Shown here: positions 43,898 through 52,479 of the stretch, one piece after another
Numbering within the stretch: position 1 is the stretch's first letter
Layout of the letters: each line of letters begins with the position of its first letter
DNA from: Bradyrhizobium lablabi
GTDB taxonomy: Bacteria; Pseudomonadota; Alphaproteobacteria; Rhizobiales; Xanthobacteraceae
Assembly (NCBI RefSeq): GCF_018129385.1
Contig: NZ_JAFCLN010000001.1
Location: 124,001 to 188,000 of the forward strand
Direction of reading: 5' to 3'
Length of the DNA: 64,000 nucleotides
The notes under the pieces: model-generated
Database searches by the model: none
Seen by the model: only the letters and a program-made list of their open reading frames with translations
Told to the model about the DNA's origin: nothing
Program-made: the position numbers and the translations under genes

Positions 43898-44587
43898 ATG
43901 GCAGAAATCATCAAGCTCGACGGCTCAAGGCAACTCGACTTCGACCGTGCAACGGTCGAGCACGCCTATGACCGCTGGGCCCCGATCTACGATCTCGTCT
44001 TCGGTGGCGTGTTCAGCAAGGGCCGTCGCGCGGCCATTGTTGCCACCAACAAGATCGGCGGGCGCGTGCTCGAAGTCGGTGTCGGCACCGGAATCTCCTT
44101 GCCGCTTTACGCGCCGCATGTGCGCATCTTCGGCACCGATATTTCGGAAGCCATGCTCGACAAGGCGAAGAAGCGCGTCGCCGAGGCCGGCCTGAAGAAC
44201 ATCGAAGGCCTCGCTGTCATGGACGCCGAAAAACTCGAATTCCCTGACAATTCGTTCAACGTCGTGATGGCGCAATATGTCGTGACGGCGGTGCCGAATC
44301 CGGAAGCCGCGCTCGACGAATTCGCCCGCGTGCTACAGCCGGGCGGCGAACTGATCATCCTGACCCGGGTGAGCGCCGATGCCGGCATGCGCCGCTTCAT
44401 CGAGCAGCGCCTCCAGCCGGTGGTGCGCCCGCTCGGCTTCCGCACTGCCGAATTCGCCTGGTCGCGCTATGCCAAATGGCTGGCCGGTGCGAAAGGCATG
44501 GAGCTGGTGGAGCGCCGCCTGATCCCGCCGCTCGGCCACTTCTCGCTGGTTCGGCTCCGCAAGGTCGATATCGCCGCCGCCGCTTGA
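43898..44587 (+). CDS. pmtA: Phosphatidylethanolamine N-methyltransferase, PmtA-type
   Basis: Class I SAM methyltransferase of 229 residues with motif I VLEVGVGTGISLPLY, FGTDISEAMLDKAKKRV, and AYDRWAPIYDLVFGGVFSKGRRAA at the N-terminus, the pattern of the Sinorhizobium/Bradyrhizobium PmtA that methylates PE stepwise toward phosphatidylcholine. It follows the glycosyltransferase by 33 bp with GAGG before ATG 43898. PC is a main membrane lipid in rhizobia. A paralogue with a different substrate cannot be ruled out because Bradyrhizobium carries several Pmt enzymes. Confidence 0.8.
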   Translation: MAEIIKLDGSRQLDFDRATVEHAYDRWAPIYDLVFGGVFSKGRRAAIVATNKIGGRVLEVGVGTGISLPLYAPHVRIFGTDISEAMLDKAKKRVAEAGLKNIEGLAVMDAEKLEFPDNSFNVVMAQYVVTAVPNPEAALDEFARVLQPGGELIILTRVSADAGMRRFIEQRLQPVVRPLGFRTAEFAWSRYAKWLAGAKGMELVERRLIPPLGHFSLVRLRKVDIAAAA

Positions 44588-44632
44588 GGCGTGCAGTTGC
44601 CTGTTGCGTCACAGCGCCGCTGCAACTCATTA

Positions 44633-44655
44633 TGTGACATTATGATGATGTCACA
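44633..44655. promoter_or_regulatory. Perfect palindrome upstream of the Mpo1-like gene
   Basis: Arms TGTGACAT and ATGTCACA are perfect complements around a 7-base centre (TATGATG), 54 bases before the start codon at 44710. The position suits an operator. TGTGA and TCACA are 13 bases apart, not the 6 of CRP/FNR sites, so the binder is unknown. Confidence 0.55.
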
Positions 44656-44709
44656 CAGCGGACATCGAATCCCTGTATACCCGTATCCCGAAGGAACTTG
44701 GGGGAAAGA

Positions 44710-45327
44710 ATGATCAAGAACTTTCTGCAAGAATTGCGAACCCAGCGTTGGGACGACCATCGCTACTACCACCACAGCCGCATCAATCAGAGCCTGCATT
44801 TCGTCAGCGCCATCAGCTTCATGTTCGCCTATGTCTGGCTGTTCATCGATCCGGCGGTGTCGGCGCTGGTCGGCTGGCTGGTCTCGATGACCTCGCGGCA
44901 GGCGGGTCACTTCTTCTTCGAGCCGAAGGGCTACGATCACGTCAACCACGCGACCCATGAGCACAAGGAAGAGATCAAGGTCGGCTACAATCTACAGCGC
45001 AAGGTCGTCCTGATGACGATCTGGGCCCTGTCGCCGCTGGTTCTGGTGCTCGATCCGACCCTGTTCGGCCTGTTCACGCCGTGGGCCTCGTTCGCCGACT
45101 TCGCCCGTCAGGTTGCGAAGATCTGGCTCGCGGTCGGCATCGGCGGCCTGCTGTTCCGCACCGTGCACCTGTTCTTCATCCGCGACGTCGAGACCGGCCT
45201 CGTCTGGATGACGAAAATCATCACCGACCCGTTCAACGACTTCAAGCTGTACTACAAGGCGCCGCTGGCGCTGCTGAAGGGCGAACTGATCGACCCCGGC
45301 CTCGAGAAGCACGTCAAGCACGCGTAA
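44710..45327 (+). CDS. Membrane protein with histidine clusters, distantly Mpo1/DUF962-like
   Basis: A 205-residue protein with about four hydrophobic segments and two conserved-looking histidine groups: RYYHHSRINQSLHFVSAISF near residues 18-37 and RQAGHFFFEPKGYDHVNHATHEH near 63-85. The arrangement (HH-x8-H, then GHxxFE) recalls Mpo1, a Fe(II) dioxygenase that acts on 2-hydroxy fatty acids, but the similarity is distant and by eye. GGGGGAAAG precedes ATG 44710. It sits between lipid genes and ends in a strong terminator. Function not established. Confidence 0.55.
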   Translation: MIKNFLQELRTQRWDDHRYYHHSRINQSLHFVSAISFMFAYVWLFIDPAVSALVGWLVSMTSRQAGHFFFEPKGYDHVNHATHEHKEEIKVGYNLQRKVVLMTIWALSPLVLVLDPTLFGLFTPWASFADFARQVAKIWLAVGIGGLLFRTVHLFFIRDVETGLVWMTKIITDPFNDFKLYYKAPLALLKGELIDPGLEKHVKHA

Positions 45328-45349
45328 GATAGATTGTGCGACTGACAAG

Positions 45350-45380
45350 CGGCTGCGGTTCACCGCAGCCGTTTTCTTTT
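45350..45380 (+). terminator. Rho-independent terminator after the Mpo1-like gene
   Basis: CGGCTGCGG and CCGCAGCCG form a perfect 9-bp stem with loop TTCA, followed directly by TTTTCTTTT. It lies 22 bases after the stop at 45327 and faces the convergent aminotransferase gene. Confidence 0.93.
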
Positions 45381-45434
45381 AGGGGCATGATCCGAAATGG
45401 GAGCGAGGCGACGATTCGAGGAAAGTGTTGCGCT

Positions 45435-47096
45435 CTAGCGCTGCCGCTTTCTGGTCAGCATCTCTTTCAGGATCTGACGGCGGATGCTCTTGTTGGTCAG
45501 CTTGGCATCGTGCCACCACCAGCCATCGGCCTTCATCTTGCCGGCGGCGGTAACAAAGCGTTCAGCCACCGCGTCGAAATCGGCTTCCGAGTAGTTCAGG
45601 CTGAAGATGAGCCGGCCGGTGCCGACCCAGCTCAGCGCGAGCCCTTCGGCCCGCAAGTAGTATTGAAGCATCCAGTTATAACGGGACGGCTCGGCATAAT
45701 GGACGGTCCAGATCGTAGAGAGGTTGCTGACGCGGACCGGCAGGTTTGCCGCCGCCAGCCGCTCGTTCAGATACTGCGCCCGCGCGTTCCAGGTTTCGTC
45801 GAGCCCGTCATAGACCGAGCGGAATTGGGGGGCGGCGAGGCAGGTGAGGAACTCGTCCATCGCCGTCATGACGTAGGGATGCGAGTTGAAGGTGCCGCGC
45901 GCAAAGCAGACGTCGGCGGGGGCATCGTCTCGGAAACGCCGCATCAGGTCCTTGCGGCCGCACACGACGCCGATCGGCAGGCCGCCGGCCAGGCTCTTGC
46001 CGTAGGTCACCATGTCGGCGCGAACGCCGAAATATTCCTGGGCGCCGCCGGCGGCGAGGCGGAAGCCGACGAACACTTCGTCGAAAATCAGCACAATGCC
46101 GCGTTCGGTGCAGACCTCGCGCAGCGCTTTCAGCCAGGCCGTATAGGCGGCGCGGTCGTAGCTCGCGGTGCGGGAGCTGTCGACCAGCGAGGAATCGCCG
46201 GGTGCGTTGGAGTTGGGATGCAGCGCTTGCAGCGGATTGACCAGCACGCAGGCGATATCGCGCCGCGTCTTCAGGACGTGCAGCGTTCGTTCCGACATTT
46301 CGGCCAGCGTGTAGGTCTCGTGCGCCGAAATCGGATTGCCGACACCCGGCTGCACGTCGCCCCACCAGCCGTGGTAGGCGCCGGCAAAGCGGACCAGATG
46401 CGAGCGCTTGGTGTGATAGCGCGCAAGCCGCACCGCCTGCATGACCGCTTCGGTGCCGGACATGTGGAAGGAGACTTCATCGAGGCCCGAAATCTCGCAC
46501 AGCCGCTTCACATTGTCGGCGACCGCGGGATGGTAGGAGCCGAGCACCGGACCGAGCGCATGGGCGCGCGCCTCGCCCTTGGCGATGCAATCCTTGTAGA
46601 AGTCATTGCCGAAGATGTTGACGCCGTAGGAGCCGGTGAGATCGTAGAACAAATTGCCGTCGATATCGGTGACGGTGACGCCGGACGAGGATTCCATGAA
46701 GGCGCCGGTGCCGAGATATTCCTGCACCAGGCGGCTGTACTGGAACGGCACGCGGTAGGCGCGGGTGAATTGCAGGTCGGATATCCGCGTGGCGGCTTCC
46801 GACGTCATCGCCCGGCCCTTGGCGTAGCGTTCCTTGTAGAGGCCAGCGAGCCGGAAGAACCCGTCCTGACGCTGGGTGGCGATAACAGCCGGGGCGCCGT
46901 CGGAGCGGAAGAAATCGTCGATGTCGAACTCGTAGTGCGGGATCAGCTTCGCTACGGCGCGCGACATCTTGGAATGCCCGGCGAGGGAGCGGTGCTTGGC
47001 ACGTGACAGCGCCAGCCGGGCAGTCAATTTCGGGAAGACCGCGGCGGAAGCCGCCGCGGCGGTGGAGAGGGAGAGAATCAGAGTGGGTGAATCCAT
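45435..47096 (-). CDS. Class III PLP-dependent aminotransferase with N-terminal extension
   Basis: 553 residues; the PLP lysine is Lys367 in VTYGKSLAGGLPIG, with the upstream IVLIFDEVFVGFR aspartate and MSGTEAVMQAVRLAR phosphate-binding segment. The core resembles glutamate-1-semialdehyde aminomutase but is longer by about 100 residues, including an N-terminal hydrophobic/basic stretch that could be a membrane tether. If translation started at the internal Met44 (46967) that stretch would be absent. It diverges from phosphatidylserine decarboxylase with 35 bp between starts, so a lipid-head-group or amino-alcohol substrate is plausible but unproven. Confidence 0.83.
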   Translation of the reverse strand: MDSPTLILSLSTAAAASAAVFPKLTARLALSRAKHRSLAGHSKMSRAVAKLIPHYEFDIDDFFRSDGAPAVIATQRQDGFFRLAGLYKERYAKGRAMTSEAATRISDLQFTRAYRVPFQYSRLVQEYLGTGAFMESSSGVTVTDIDGNLFYDLTGSYGVNIFGNDFYKDCIAKGEARAHALGPVLGSYHPAVADNVKRLCEISGLDEVSFHMSGTEAVMQAVRLARYHTKRSHLVRFAGAYHGWWGDVQPGVGNPISAHETYTLAEMSERTLHVLKTRRDIACVLVNPLQALHPNSNAPGDSSLVDSSRTASYDRAAYTAWLKALREVCTERGIVLIFDEVFVGFRLAAGGAQEYFGVRADMVTYGKSLAGGLPIGVVCGRKDLMRRFRDDAPADVCFARGTFNSHPYVMTAMDEFLTCLAAPQFRSVYDGLDETWNARAQYLNERLAAANLPVRVSNLSTIWTVHYAEPSRYNWMLQYYLRAEGLALSWVGTGRLIFSLNYSEADFDAVAERFVTAAGKMKADGWWWHDAKLTNKSIRRQILKEMLTRKRQR

Positions 47097-47131
47097 GGCA
47101 ACCAGCGCTAATCAGGACTGCTGACAGATTC

Positions 47132-48001
47132 ATGACAGTCAAAGGCATCATATCCTCGTTCACCCAGCAGGAAGACCTCAATTTCCTGCTGACGAACCGC
47201 ATTCCGCGGGCCGCCGTCACCCGATTCATGGGCTGGTTCAGCAAGATCGAGAACCCGCTGGTCCGGGATTTCTCGATTGCCTGCTGGCGGCTGTTTTCGG
47301 ACCTCGACCTGTCGGAGGCGAAAAAGACCGAATTCAGGAGCCTGCACGATTGCTTTACCCGCGAGCTGCGGCCGGGCCTGCGGCCGGTTGACCCCGATCC
47401 GTCGATCGTGGCCAGCCCCAGCGACGGCATCGTCGGGGCCTTCGGCAGGATTGCCGATACCGAGCTATTCCAGGTCAAGGGCGCGCCTTACTCGCTGCTC
47501 GACCTGCTCGGCGATCCCGCGCTTGTGGAACAGCACCGCAACGGAAAATTCGTCACGCTGCGGCTGACGTCGAGCATGTATCACCGCTTCCATGCGCCGT
47601 ATGACTGCCGGATCGAGCGGGTGACGCTGATCCATGGCGACACCTGGAACGTCAATCCGATCGCGCTGAAGCGGGTGGAGCGGTTGTTCTGCAAGAACGA
47701 GCGCGCGGTCATCCGGACGCATTTGCCGACCGGCGAAGCCTTCACCCTGGTGCCGGTTGCGGCGATCCTCGTTGCGAGCATTCGCCTGCATTTCCTCGAC
47801 CTCACCCTCAATGCGCAGACCACGGGGCCGACGGTGTTTCCGTGCGATGCATCGGTGAAGAAGGGCGATGAGCTCGGCTGGTTCGAGCACGGCTCGACCA
47901 TCATCCTGCTGGCGCCCGGCAACTTCGAATTTTGCGACAATATGGTGGAGTCGGCGCGCGTGCGTGCCGGCGGGCCCTTGATGCGGAAACCGTCCGTCTG
48001 A
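47132..48001 (+). CDS. psd: Phosphatidylserine decarboxylase (pyruvoyl-dependent)
   Basis: A 289-residue proenzyme that cleaves itself to form a pyruvoyl group and then makes phosphatidylethanolamine. The catalytic set is visible: Asp98 in SPSDGIVGAF, His151/His154 in YHRFHAP, and the cleavage motif Gly254-Ser255-Thr in FEHGSTIIL (His replaces the Leu or Gly usual before GST). The start at ATG 47132 gives the normal length, though the ribosome-binding site is weak. Its product is the substrate of the PmtA-like enzyme about 3 kb upstream. Confidence 0.9.
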   Translation: MTVKGIISSFTQQEDLNFLLTNRIPRAAVTRFMGWFSKIENPLVRDFSIACWRLFSDLDLSEAKKTEFRSLHDCFTRELRPGLRPVDPDPSIVASPSDGIVGAFGRIADTELFQVKGAPYSLLDLLGDPALVEQHRNGKFVTLRLTSSMYHRFHAPYDCRIERVTLIHGDTWNVNPIALKRVERLFCKNERAVIRTHLPTGEAFTLVPVAAILVASIRLHFLDLTLNAQTTGPTVFPCDASVKKGDELGWFEHGSTIILLAPGNFEFCDNMVESARVRAGGPLMRKPSV

Positions 48002-48070
48002 TCTCGATTTTGCTGCCGCGCGCTTTTATATAGCTTCGGTCGAAACGCGAATCGAAATCGGACACAACGG

Positions 48071-48862
48071 ATGGCGCGATCGCCAGTGTTGGCGGCAGGA
48101 GGCATTGTGTTGCGGCGGGAAGATCCCGCGCGCGTCGCACTCGTGCGCCTGCGCAAGCGCAATGAATGGGTGCTGCCCAAGGGCAAGCTCGACGACGGCG
48201 AGACGCCGCGGGCGGCCGCCGAGCGCGAGGTGCTGGAAGAGACCGGTCACGATGTTTCCGTGCACGAGTTTCTCGGTACGCTGGTCTACGAATCCGGCGG
48301 GCGCTCCAAGGTCGTGCACTACTGGCGCATGGAAGCGGCCGGCGATCAGGTCCACGAACTGATGGACGATATCAAGGCGGTCGACTGGTTGCCGCTGGGC
48401 GATGCTTTGGTCAGGCTGTCGCGCTCCTATGAGCGGGCATTCCTCGAAAATGTCGGACCCCTTGCAGTGCAGGCAGCCGAACATGCGCGTGCCGCGCGGC
48501 GCTCGAAGGCCAAGCAGCCGGCTCCGGTGAAGCGCCGGTCCCGGCCCGCCGTCGCGCCGCAGCCTTTGCCGGCCCCCTTGCCGATACCGGAGGCGCCGCC
48601 ACAGCAACCGGAACTGGTCGTTCAGGAGGCATCGCCGGCCGAGCCGATCGAGACAGTGGCGGTCACGCCCGAGCCTGTTGAGCCGGAAATGCCGTCGTTG
48701 CTTCCGACCGAGCCTGGAATGGCTTCGCCGGAGATGCCTGCGGCGCCCGCGCTGCAATCCGTCGCGACGGCGCGAGACGAGCGCGTCAACGTGCGGCGAC
48801 GGGTTCAGGATTGGTTGCGGCGCGTCATCCGGTCTGACCGCGCAGCGGCCAATGGCCGATGA
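48071..48862 (+). CDS. Nudix hydrolase with a long proline-rich C-terminal tail
   Basis: 263 residues. The Nudix domain occupies about residues 1-140, with a complete Nudix box at 38-60 (GKLDDGETPRAAAEREVLEETGH). From about 150 to 240 the protein is Pro/Ala/Glu-rich and probably disordered, and it ends in a basic stretch (RRRVQDWLRRVIRSDRAAANGR). Nudix enzymes split nucleoside diphosphates linked to other groups; the substrate is unknown. The 3' end overlaps the convergent DUF1045 gene by 38 bases. Confidence 0.88.
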   Translation: MARSPVLAAGGIVLRREDPARVALVRLRKRNEWVLPKGKLDDGETPRAAAEREVLEETGHDVSVHEFLGTLVYESGGRSKVVHYWRMEAAGDQVHELMDDIKAVDWLPLGDALVRLSRSYERAFLENVGPLAVQAAEHARAARRSKAKQPAPVKRRSRPAVAPQPLPAPLPIPEAPPQQPELVVQEASPAEPIETVAVTPEPVEPEMPSLLPTEPGMASPEMPAAPALQSVATARDERVNVRRRVQDWLRRVIRSDRAAANGR

Positions 48863-49526
48863 TCCGGAATCGCGCCTTCGCATCGTCCTGACGAAACAGC
48901 GCGATCCGGTCGACCTGCAATGCCTCGAGCTTGAGCGCGGAAAAGCAGCGGCGCAACATCGCCACGATGTCTTCGCGCCGCGCTGCTTCCAGCCGGCCGG
49001 TCAGCGTCATGTGAAAGCGGAATTCTTCCATCACGTAAGGGTATCCCCACCTGTCGAGATACTCGATCTGGCGCGGCGTCAGTCTTGATGGATTTCGGCG
49101 TTCGCGATCCTCGGGCGTGAGGGGAGCCCGAAAGGAATCGAAGGCGGTGACGCAGTCAGCCGCCAGATGCTCTAGTTCAGCCGACGGTTCTGCGGGGACG
49201 ATGGCGATGAAGCCGCTGATCGAGTCGACCACCGGCGTGAAGCGCGGAAGAGGGCGGGGCGCATCCGCAAAGGCTTTGCAGGCAGCCGCAAGCTCGGCCT
49301 CGGTCTTTCCTGCCGCCAGCGACATCGGCGCTTTCAGCGTGGCATGAAAGCCGTATTTGCGGGGATCCTCGGTGAGCTCGCGCCAGTCGGACGTCTCGAC
49401 GGTGCCGGGGAAGGGCAGGTCGGTGCCTTCGTAGGCATCGTAGCCGAGCAGCTCTGCGCCGAACGTGGCGAGATCGCTGCGCGGCGCCGGCGCATAGTAG
49501 ATTGCGTAACGCGGGTAATTGGCCAT
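48825..49526 (-). CDS. DUF1045 2H-phosphoesterase-fold protein of phosphonate metabolism
   Basis: A 233-residue member of the 'putative phosphonate metabolism protein' family found in C-P lyase loci. It has the two H-x-T motifs of the 2H phosphoesterase superfamily, His61-x-Thr63 (GFHATLKAP) and His172-x-Thr174 (RFHMTLTG). That superfamily opens cyclic phosphates, including ADP-ribose 1'',2''-cyclic phosphate. It ends the leftward arm of the phosphonate locus after the PhnM paralogue (20 bp gap). No PhnP, the usual 1,2-cyclic phosphodiesterase of the pathway, occurs in the window, so this protein is a candidate for that step (inference). Confidence 0.88.
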   Translation of the reverse strand: MANYPRYAIYYAPAPRSDLATFGAELLGYDAYEGTDLPFPGTVETSDWRELTEDPRKYGFHATLKAPMSLAAGKTEAELAAACKAFADAPRPLPRFTPVVDSISGFIAIVPAEPSAELEHLAADCVTAFDSFRAPLTPEDRERRNPSRLTPRQIEYLDRWGYPYVMEEFRFHMTLTGRLEAARREDIVAMLRRCFSALKLEALQVDRIALFRQDDAKARFRIIGHWPLRGQTG

Positions 49527-49546
49527 CGTTGCAGGATAGGGGCGCG

Positions 49547-50737
49547 TCAGGCGACTGCAACCGCCTTGCGCGCAGACGCGGTCTGAATCAGCCGGTCAGC
49601 CTCCGTGAGGTGGACCAGACGTCCCGCGGCGATCACGGCGACGATGCGCGGCCGCAGCGGGACAGCGTCATCGACCAGGATTATGTCGGCGCGATAACCC
49701 GCCGCCAGCACGCCGCGATCGGTCAGCCCCGTGGCGCGCGCCGGCGCCGCCGCGATCAGGTCCCACGCCACGTTAAGCGGCAACACACCGTCGTCGGCGA
49801 GGCGGAATGCGGCGAGCAGTTGCGCCGGATAGTAGTAGTCGGACGCGAGCACCGAGCACAGGCCCTTGGCGATCATATCGGAGGCCTTGGTCCATCCGGT
49901 GTGGCTGCCGCCGCGCACGACATTGGGCGCGCCGAACACGATGAAATCGCCGGCCTTGGCCGCCTCGCGCGCCGTCTTCTCGTTGACGGGAAATTCGGCG
50001 ATGTTGACGCCGAGCGCGCGGAAGCGCGCGCGCATTTCCGGGCTGCCGTCATCGTGTGAGATCATGCGGACATTGGCCGCGCGCGCGGCCTCCGCCAGAC
50101 GATCGATCGAGGCCGGCACATCATGGGCGCGCGCCACCACGCGCGCCACCAATTGGTCGAACGCCTGGTTGGTGAGGCCGGTGCGCTCCACCATGCGGCT
50201 GCGCTTCTGCGGCTTGGCAAGGTCGCCGACCGTTGAGTCCATGTGATCGTTGAACGCGAACAGGTCGATGCGTCCGGCCGTCATCCACTTGATGATGCGG
50301 GCTTCGGCGTCGAGATTGTAGGTCTCGTGGCGCAGGTGGAAGCGCGTATCGGCTGCAAGGCGCGGCCGCATCTGCTCGATTGTATCGAGCAGCCGCTTCG
50401 CATTATCGCCGCTGCGCAGTCCGGGCTCCCACGACCACGTCGTGGCATGAAACACGGTGGTGATGCCGTTGGAGATGGCCTGGCGGTCGCTGTCGACCAA
50501 TGCCACGTCGATCGGGAAATCAACGCCGGGGCGCGGCATCATCTGGCGCTCGAACGCATCGCCATGCAAATCGACGATACCCGGCAATACCAGGAGTCCG
50601 CCGGCGTCGATCGCTAGCGATCCGCCCGCGCGGTCTGCGCCGACGGCGGAAATCTCCCGGCCCGCGGTGCGGAGCGAGGTCTTGCTGATCTCGTTGCCGA
50701 GCAGAACCCGGCCACCTTCAATGAAAATCTCGGTCAC
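49547..50737 (-). CDS. Divergent PhnM paralogue (amidohydrolase-fold phosphonate enzyme)
   Basis: 396 residues, amidohydrolase superfamily, clearly related to PhnM (5-triphosphate diphosphatase): [45 protein letters not shown] and [15 protein letters not shown]. In the conserved metal motif HxDxxExH the last His is Gln here (His58, Asp60, Glu63, Gln65), whereas the second PhnM at 60608 keeps His. GTG 50737 overlaps the acetyltransferase stop by GTGA, which decides the start over longer frames. It belongs to the Pho-box-driven leftward arm. It may act on a different phosphonate intermediate. Confidence 0.85.
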   Translation of the reverse strand: MTEIFIEGGRVLLGNEISKTSLRTAGREISAVGADRAGGSLAIDAGGLLVLPGIVDLHGDAFERQMMPRPGVDFPIDVALVDSDRQAISNGITTVFHATTWSWEPGLRSGDNAKRLLDTIEQMRPRLAADTRFHLRHETYNLDAEARIIKWMTAGRIDLFAFNDHMDSTVGDLAKPQKRSRMVERTGLTNQAFDQLVARVVARAHDVPASIDRLAEAARAANVRMISHDDGSPEMRARFRALGVNIAEFPVNEKTAREAAKAGDFIVFGAPNVVRGGSHTGWTKASDMIAKGLCSVLASDYYYPAQLLAAFRLADDGVLPLNVAWDLIAAAPARATGLTDRGVLAAGYRADIILVDDAVPLRPRIVAVIAAGRLVHLTEADRLIQTASARKAVAVA

Positions 50738-51399
50738 GATGTCGCACTTCGTCGTTTGCTGTGGGAAAGTCGTGCGCCGGCGGCCTCGTATTTGGCGAGA
50801 AAATCCTCGATTGCCAGCTTGCGGAAATCGGGCAGCGCCCGGCGCAACGTTTCGTGATCCCAGTCCCACCAGGCGAGCTCTGCCAGCCGGTCCGTGATCT
50901 CCTCGGCAAACCGCCGCTTGACCAGGCGGGCTGGATTGCCGGCGACGATGGCATAGGCCGGCACATCCTTGGTCACGATCGCGCCCGCCGCAACGACTGC
51001 GCCGGTGCCGATGCTGCGGCCCGGCAGCACGATGGCGCCGTGCCCGATCCAGACATCATGGCCGATATGCACGCGATGGCTGCGCCGCCATTCGAAAAAC
51101 TCGGCCTCGTCGCTCTCGCCGGAAAAATAGGCGCTGGCCCGATAGGTAAAGTGCGCCTGCGAGGCCCGGTGCATCGGATGATTGCCCGGATTGATCCTCG
51201 TCATCGCCGCGATCGAGCAGAATTTCCCGATCGTGGTGTAGGTGATCTGGGCGTCGTTCACGACATAGGAATAGTCGCCCATCGACACTTCCAGCAGCAT
51301 GGTGCGGGCGCCGACCTCGCAATAGGCGCCGAGCGTGCTCTCGCGCACGGCCGCGCTGGGGTCGATGGTCGGTTCGACCGAAAGCATTTTGCCGGCCAT
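50734..51399 (-). CDS. Hexapeptide-repeat acetyltransferase of phosphonate metabolism
   Basis: A 221-residue left-handed beta-helix acyltransferase with hexapeptide repeats ([79 protein letters not shown]). This family, found in phn loci, resembles chloramphenicol/virginiamycin acetyltransferases; N-acetylation of aminoalkylphosphonates, as PhnO does, is a reasonable guess. ATG 51399 is used (an ATG at 51387 is also possible). It is the first gene of the leftward arm, 56 bases after a minus-strand Pho box. Confidence 0.85.
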   Translation of the reverse strand: MAGKMLSVEPTIDPSAAVRESTLGAYCEVGARTMLLEVSMGDYSYVVNDAQITYTTIGKFCSIAAMTRINPGNHPMHRASQAHFTYRASAYFSGESDEAEFFEWRRSHRVHIGHDVWIGHGAIVLPGRSIGTGAVVAAGAIVTKDVPAYAIVAGNPARLVKRRFAEEITDRLAELAWWDWDHETLRRALPDFRKLAIEDFLAKYEAAGARLSHSKRRSATS

Positions 51400-51438
51400 G
51401 CAAACTTCCACGAGCAGGGTGTGATGCCGAGGGGCATC

Positions 51439-51459
51439 GTCATCAAGGCGCTTGATGAC
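51439..51459. promoter_or_regulatory. Perfect inverted repeat overlapping the leftward Pho box
   Basis: GTCATCAAG and CTTGATGAC, 9-bp arms with a 3-base centre (GCG). Its right arm shares bases with the minus-strand Pho box at 51455-51472. It could be a second operator or a hairpin near the start of the leftward transcript. Confidence 0.5.
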
Positions 51460-51472
51460 AATGTCATGACAG
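51455..51472 (-). promoter_or_regulatory. Pho box (PhoB site) for the leftward phosphonate arm
   Basis: On the minus strand CTGTCAT, GACA spacer, TTGTCAT, a 13 of 14 match to two CTGTCAT repeats separated by 4 bases. It lies 56 bases before the acetyltransferase start and about 50 bases from the opposing Pho box for phnC. Confidence 0.8.
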
Positions 51473-51521
51473 ATGGATGACGAAAAGGCCGGGTGTGGAA
51501 GATCACTGCACCGCAGCAGCG

Positions 51522-51539
51522 CTGTCACACAACTGTAAA
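51522..51539 (+). promoter_or_regulatory. Pho box (PhoB site) for phnCDEE
   Basis: CTGTCAC, ACAA spacer, CTGTAAA: two 7-base repeats in the PhoB arrangement, 44 bases before the chosen phnC start. Phosphate starvation should therefore activate this arm. A clear -10 was not found downstream. Confidence 0.8.
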
Positions 51540-51583
51540 ATCCCGGGGATAGCGGTGGGCAAGGCTACGCGGTGGAGCTTTGC

Positions 51584-52399
51584 ATGCTGGTGGTGGAAGG
51601 TTTGACGTGCCGTTTCGGCACAAAAGCCGCGGTCGACAATGCGTCGTTTTCCGTTGCGCCCGGAAGTTTTATCGGCGTGATCGGCCGCTCCGGGGCCGGC
51701 AAATCGACGCTGCTGCGGATGATCAATCGCCTCGCCGAGCCTTCCGAAGGGCGCATCCTGTTCGAGGGCGTCGACGTCACCGCGCTGCGCGGCAAGGACC
51801 TGCGCCAGTGGCGCGCGCGTTCGGCCATGATCTTTCAGCAGTTCAACCTCGTCGGCCGGCTCGACGTGCTGACCAATGTGCTGATGGGCCGGCTCGCGAC
51901 CGTGCCGACCTGGCGCTCGCTGGTGCAGCTCTGGCCCGATCAGGACAAGGCCATCGCGATGTCGGCGCTCGAGCAGTTCGATATGGCTGCGATTGCGGCA
52001 CAGCGCGCCGATCAGCTCTCGGGCGGTCAGCAGCAGCGCGTCGCGATCGCGCGCGCGCTGGTGCAGCAGCCGGATATCATCCTGGCCGACGAGCCGATCG
52101 CCTCGCTCGATCCGCGCAACACAAGGATCGTGATGGACGCGCTGCTGCGGATCAACAAGCACTACGGGATCACCGTGCTGTGCAATCTGCATTCGCTCGA
52201 TCTGGCGCGCACCTATTGCGACCGCCTGATCGGCATGGCTTCCGGGCGGATCGTGTTCGACGGTGCGCCCGAAGCGCTGACCGACCGCATCGCACGCGAA
52301 TTGTACGACCTTGAGGCGGACGAGGTGATGGGTGCGGCGCCCGAGCACGTGCCGGGTCATTCCGAGGTTCCGGCTCTCGGCACCGTTGCCGTGGCCTGA
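51584..52399 (+). CDS. phnC: Phosphonate ABC transporter ATPase
   Basis: A 271-residue ATPase with Walker [11 protein letters not shown]-loop in MIFQQFNLV, signature [16 protein letters not shown] and Walker [14 protein letters not shown]. Its similarity and position before phnD and two phnE genes identify it as PhnC. ATG 51584 has GGAG upstream; a GTG at 51572 is less likely. The C-terminal ~30 residues ([17 protein letters not shown] ...) extend beyond the core domain. It energises uptake of phosphonates through PhnE1/PhnE2. Confidence 0.95.
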   Translation: MLVVEGLTCRFGTKAAVDNASFSVAPGSFIGVIGRSGAGKSTLLRMINRLAEPSEGRILFEGVDVTALRGKDLRQWRARSAMIFQQFNLVGRLDVLTNVLMGRLATVPTWRSLVQLWPDQDKAIAMSALEQFDMAAIAAQRADQLSGGQQQRVAIARALVQQPDIILADEPIASLDPRNTRIVMDALLRINKHYGITVLCNLHSLDLARTYCDRLIGMASGRIVFDGAPEALTDRIARELYDLEADEVMGAAPEHVPGHSEVPALGTVAVA

Positions 52400-52479
52400 C
52401 TGTCCGCGTCTTTCGAATTCAAGAGTTGGGCGGGATGAAACCCGCCGGCTTCATCACTGCAAGAAGAACAGGAGACGTC

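Noticed and set aside
44633..44655. CRP/FNR-type binding site (TGTGA...TCACA)
   Set aside because: The half-sites are 13 bases apart rather than 6, so the classic factor does not fit; reported only as an unknown palindrome.
45435..47096. Glutamate-1-semialdehyde aminomutase (hemL)
   Set aside because: The core is similar, but the protein is about 100 residues longer, has an N-terminal hydrophobic segment and lies with lipid genes, so the hemL name is not supported.
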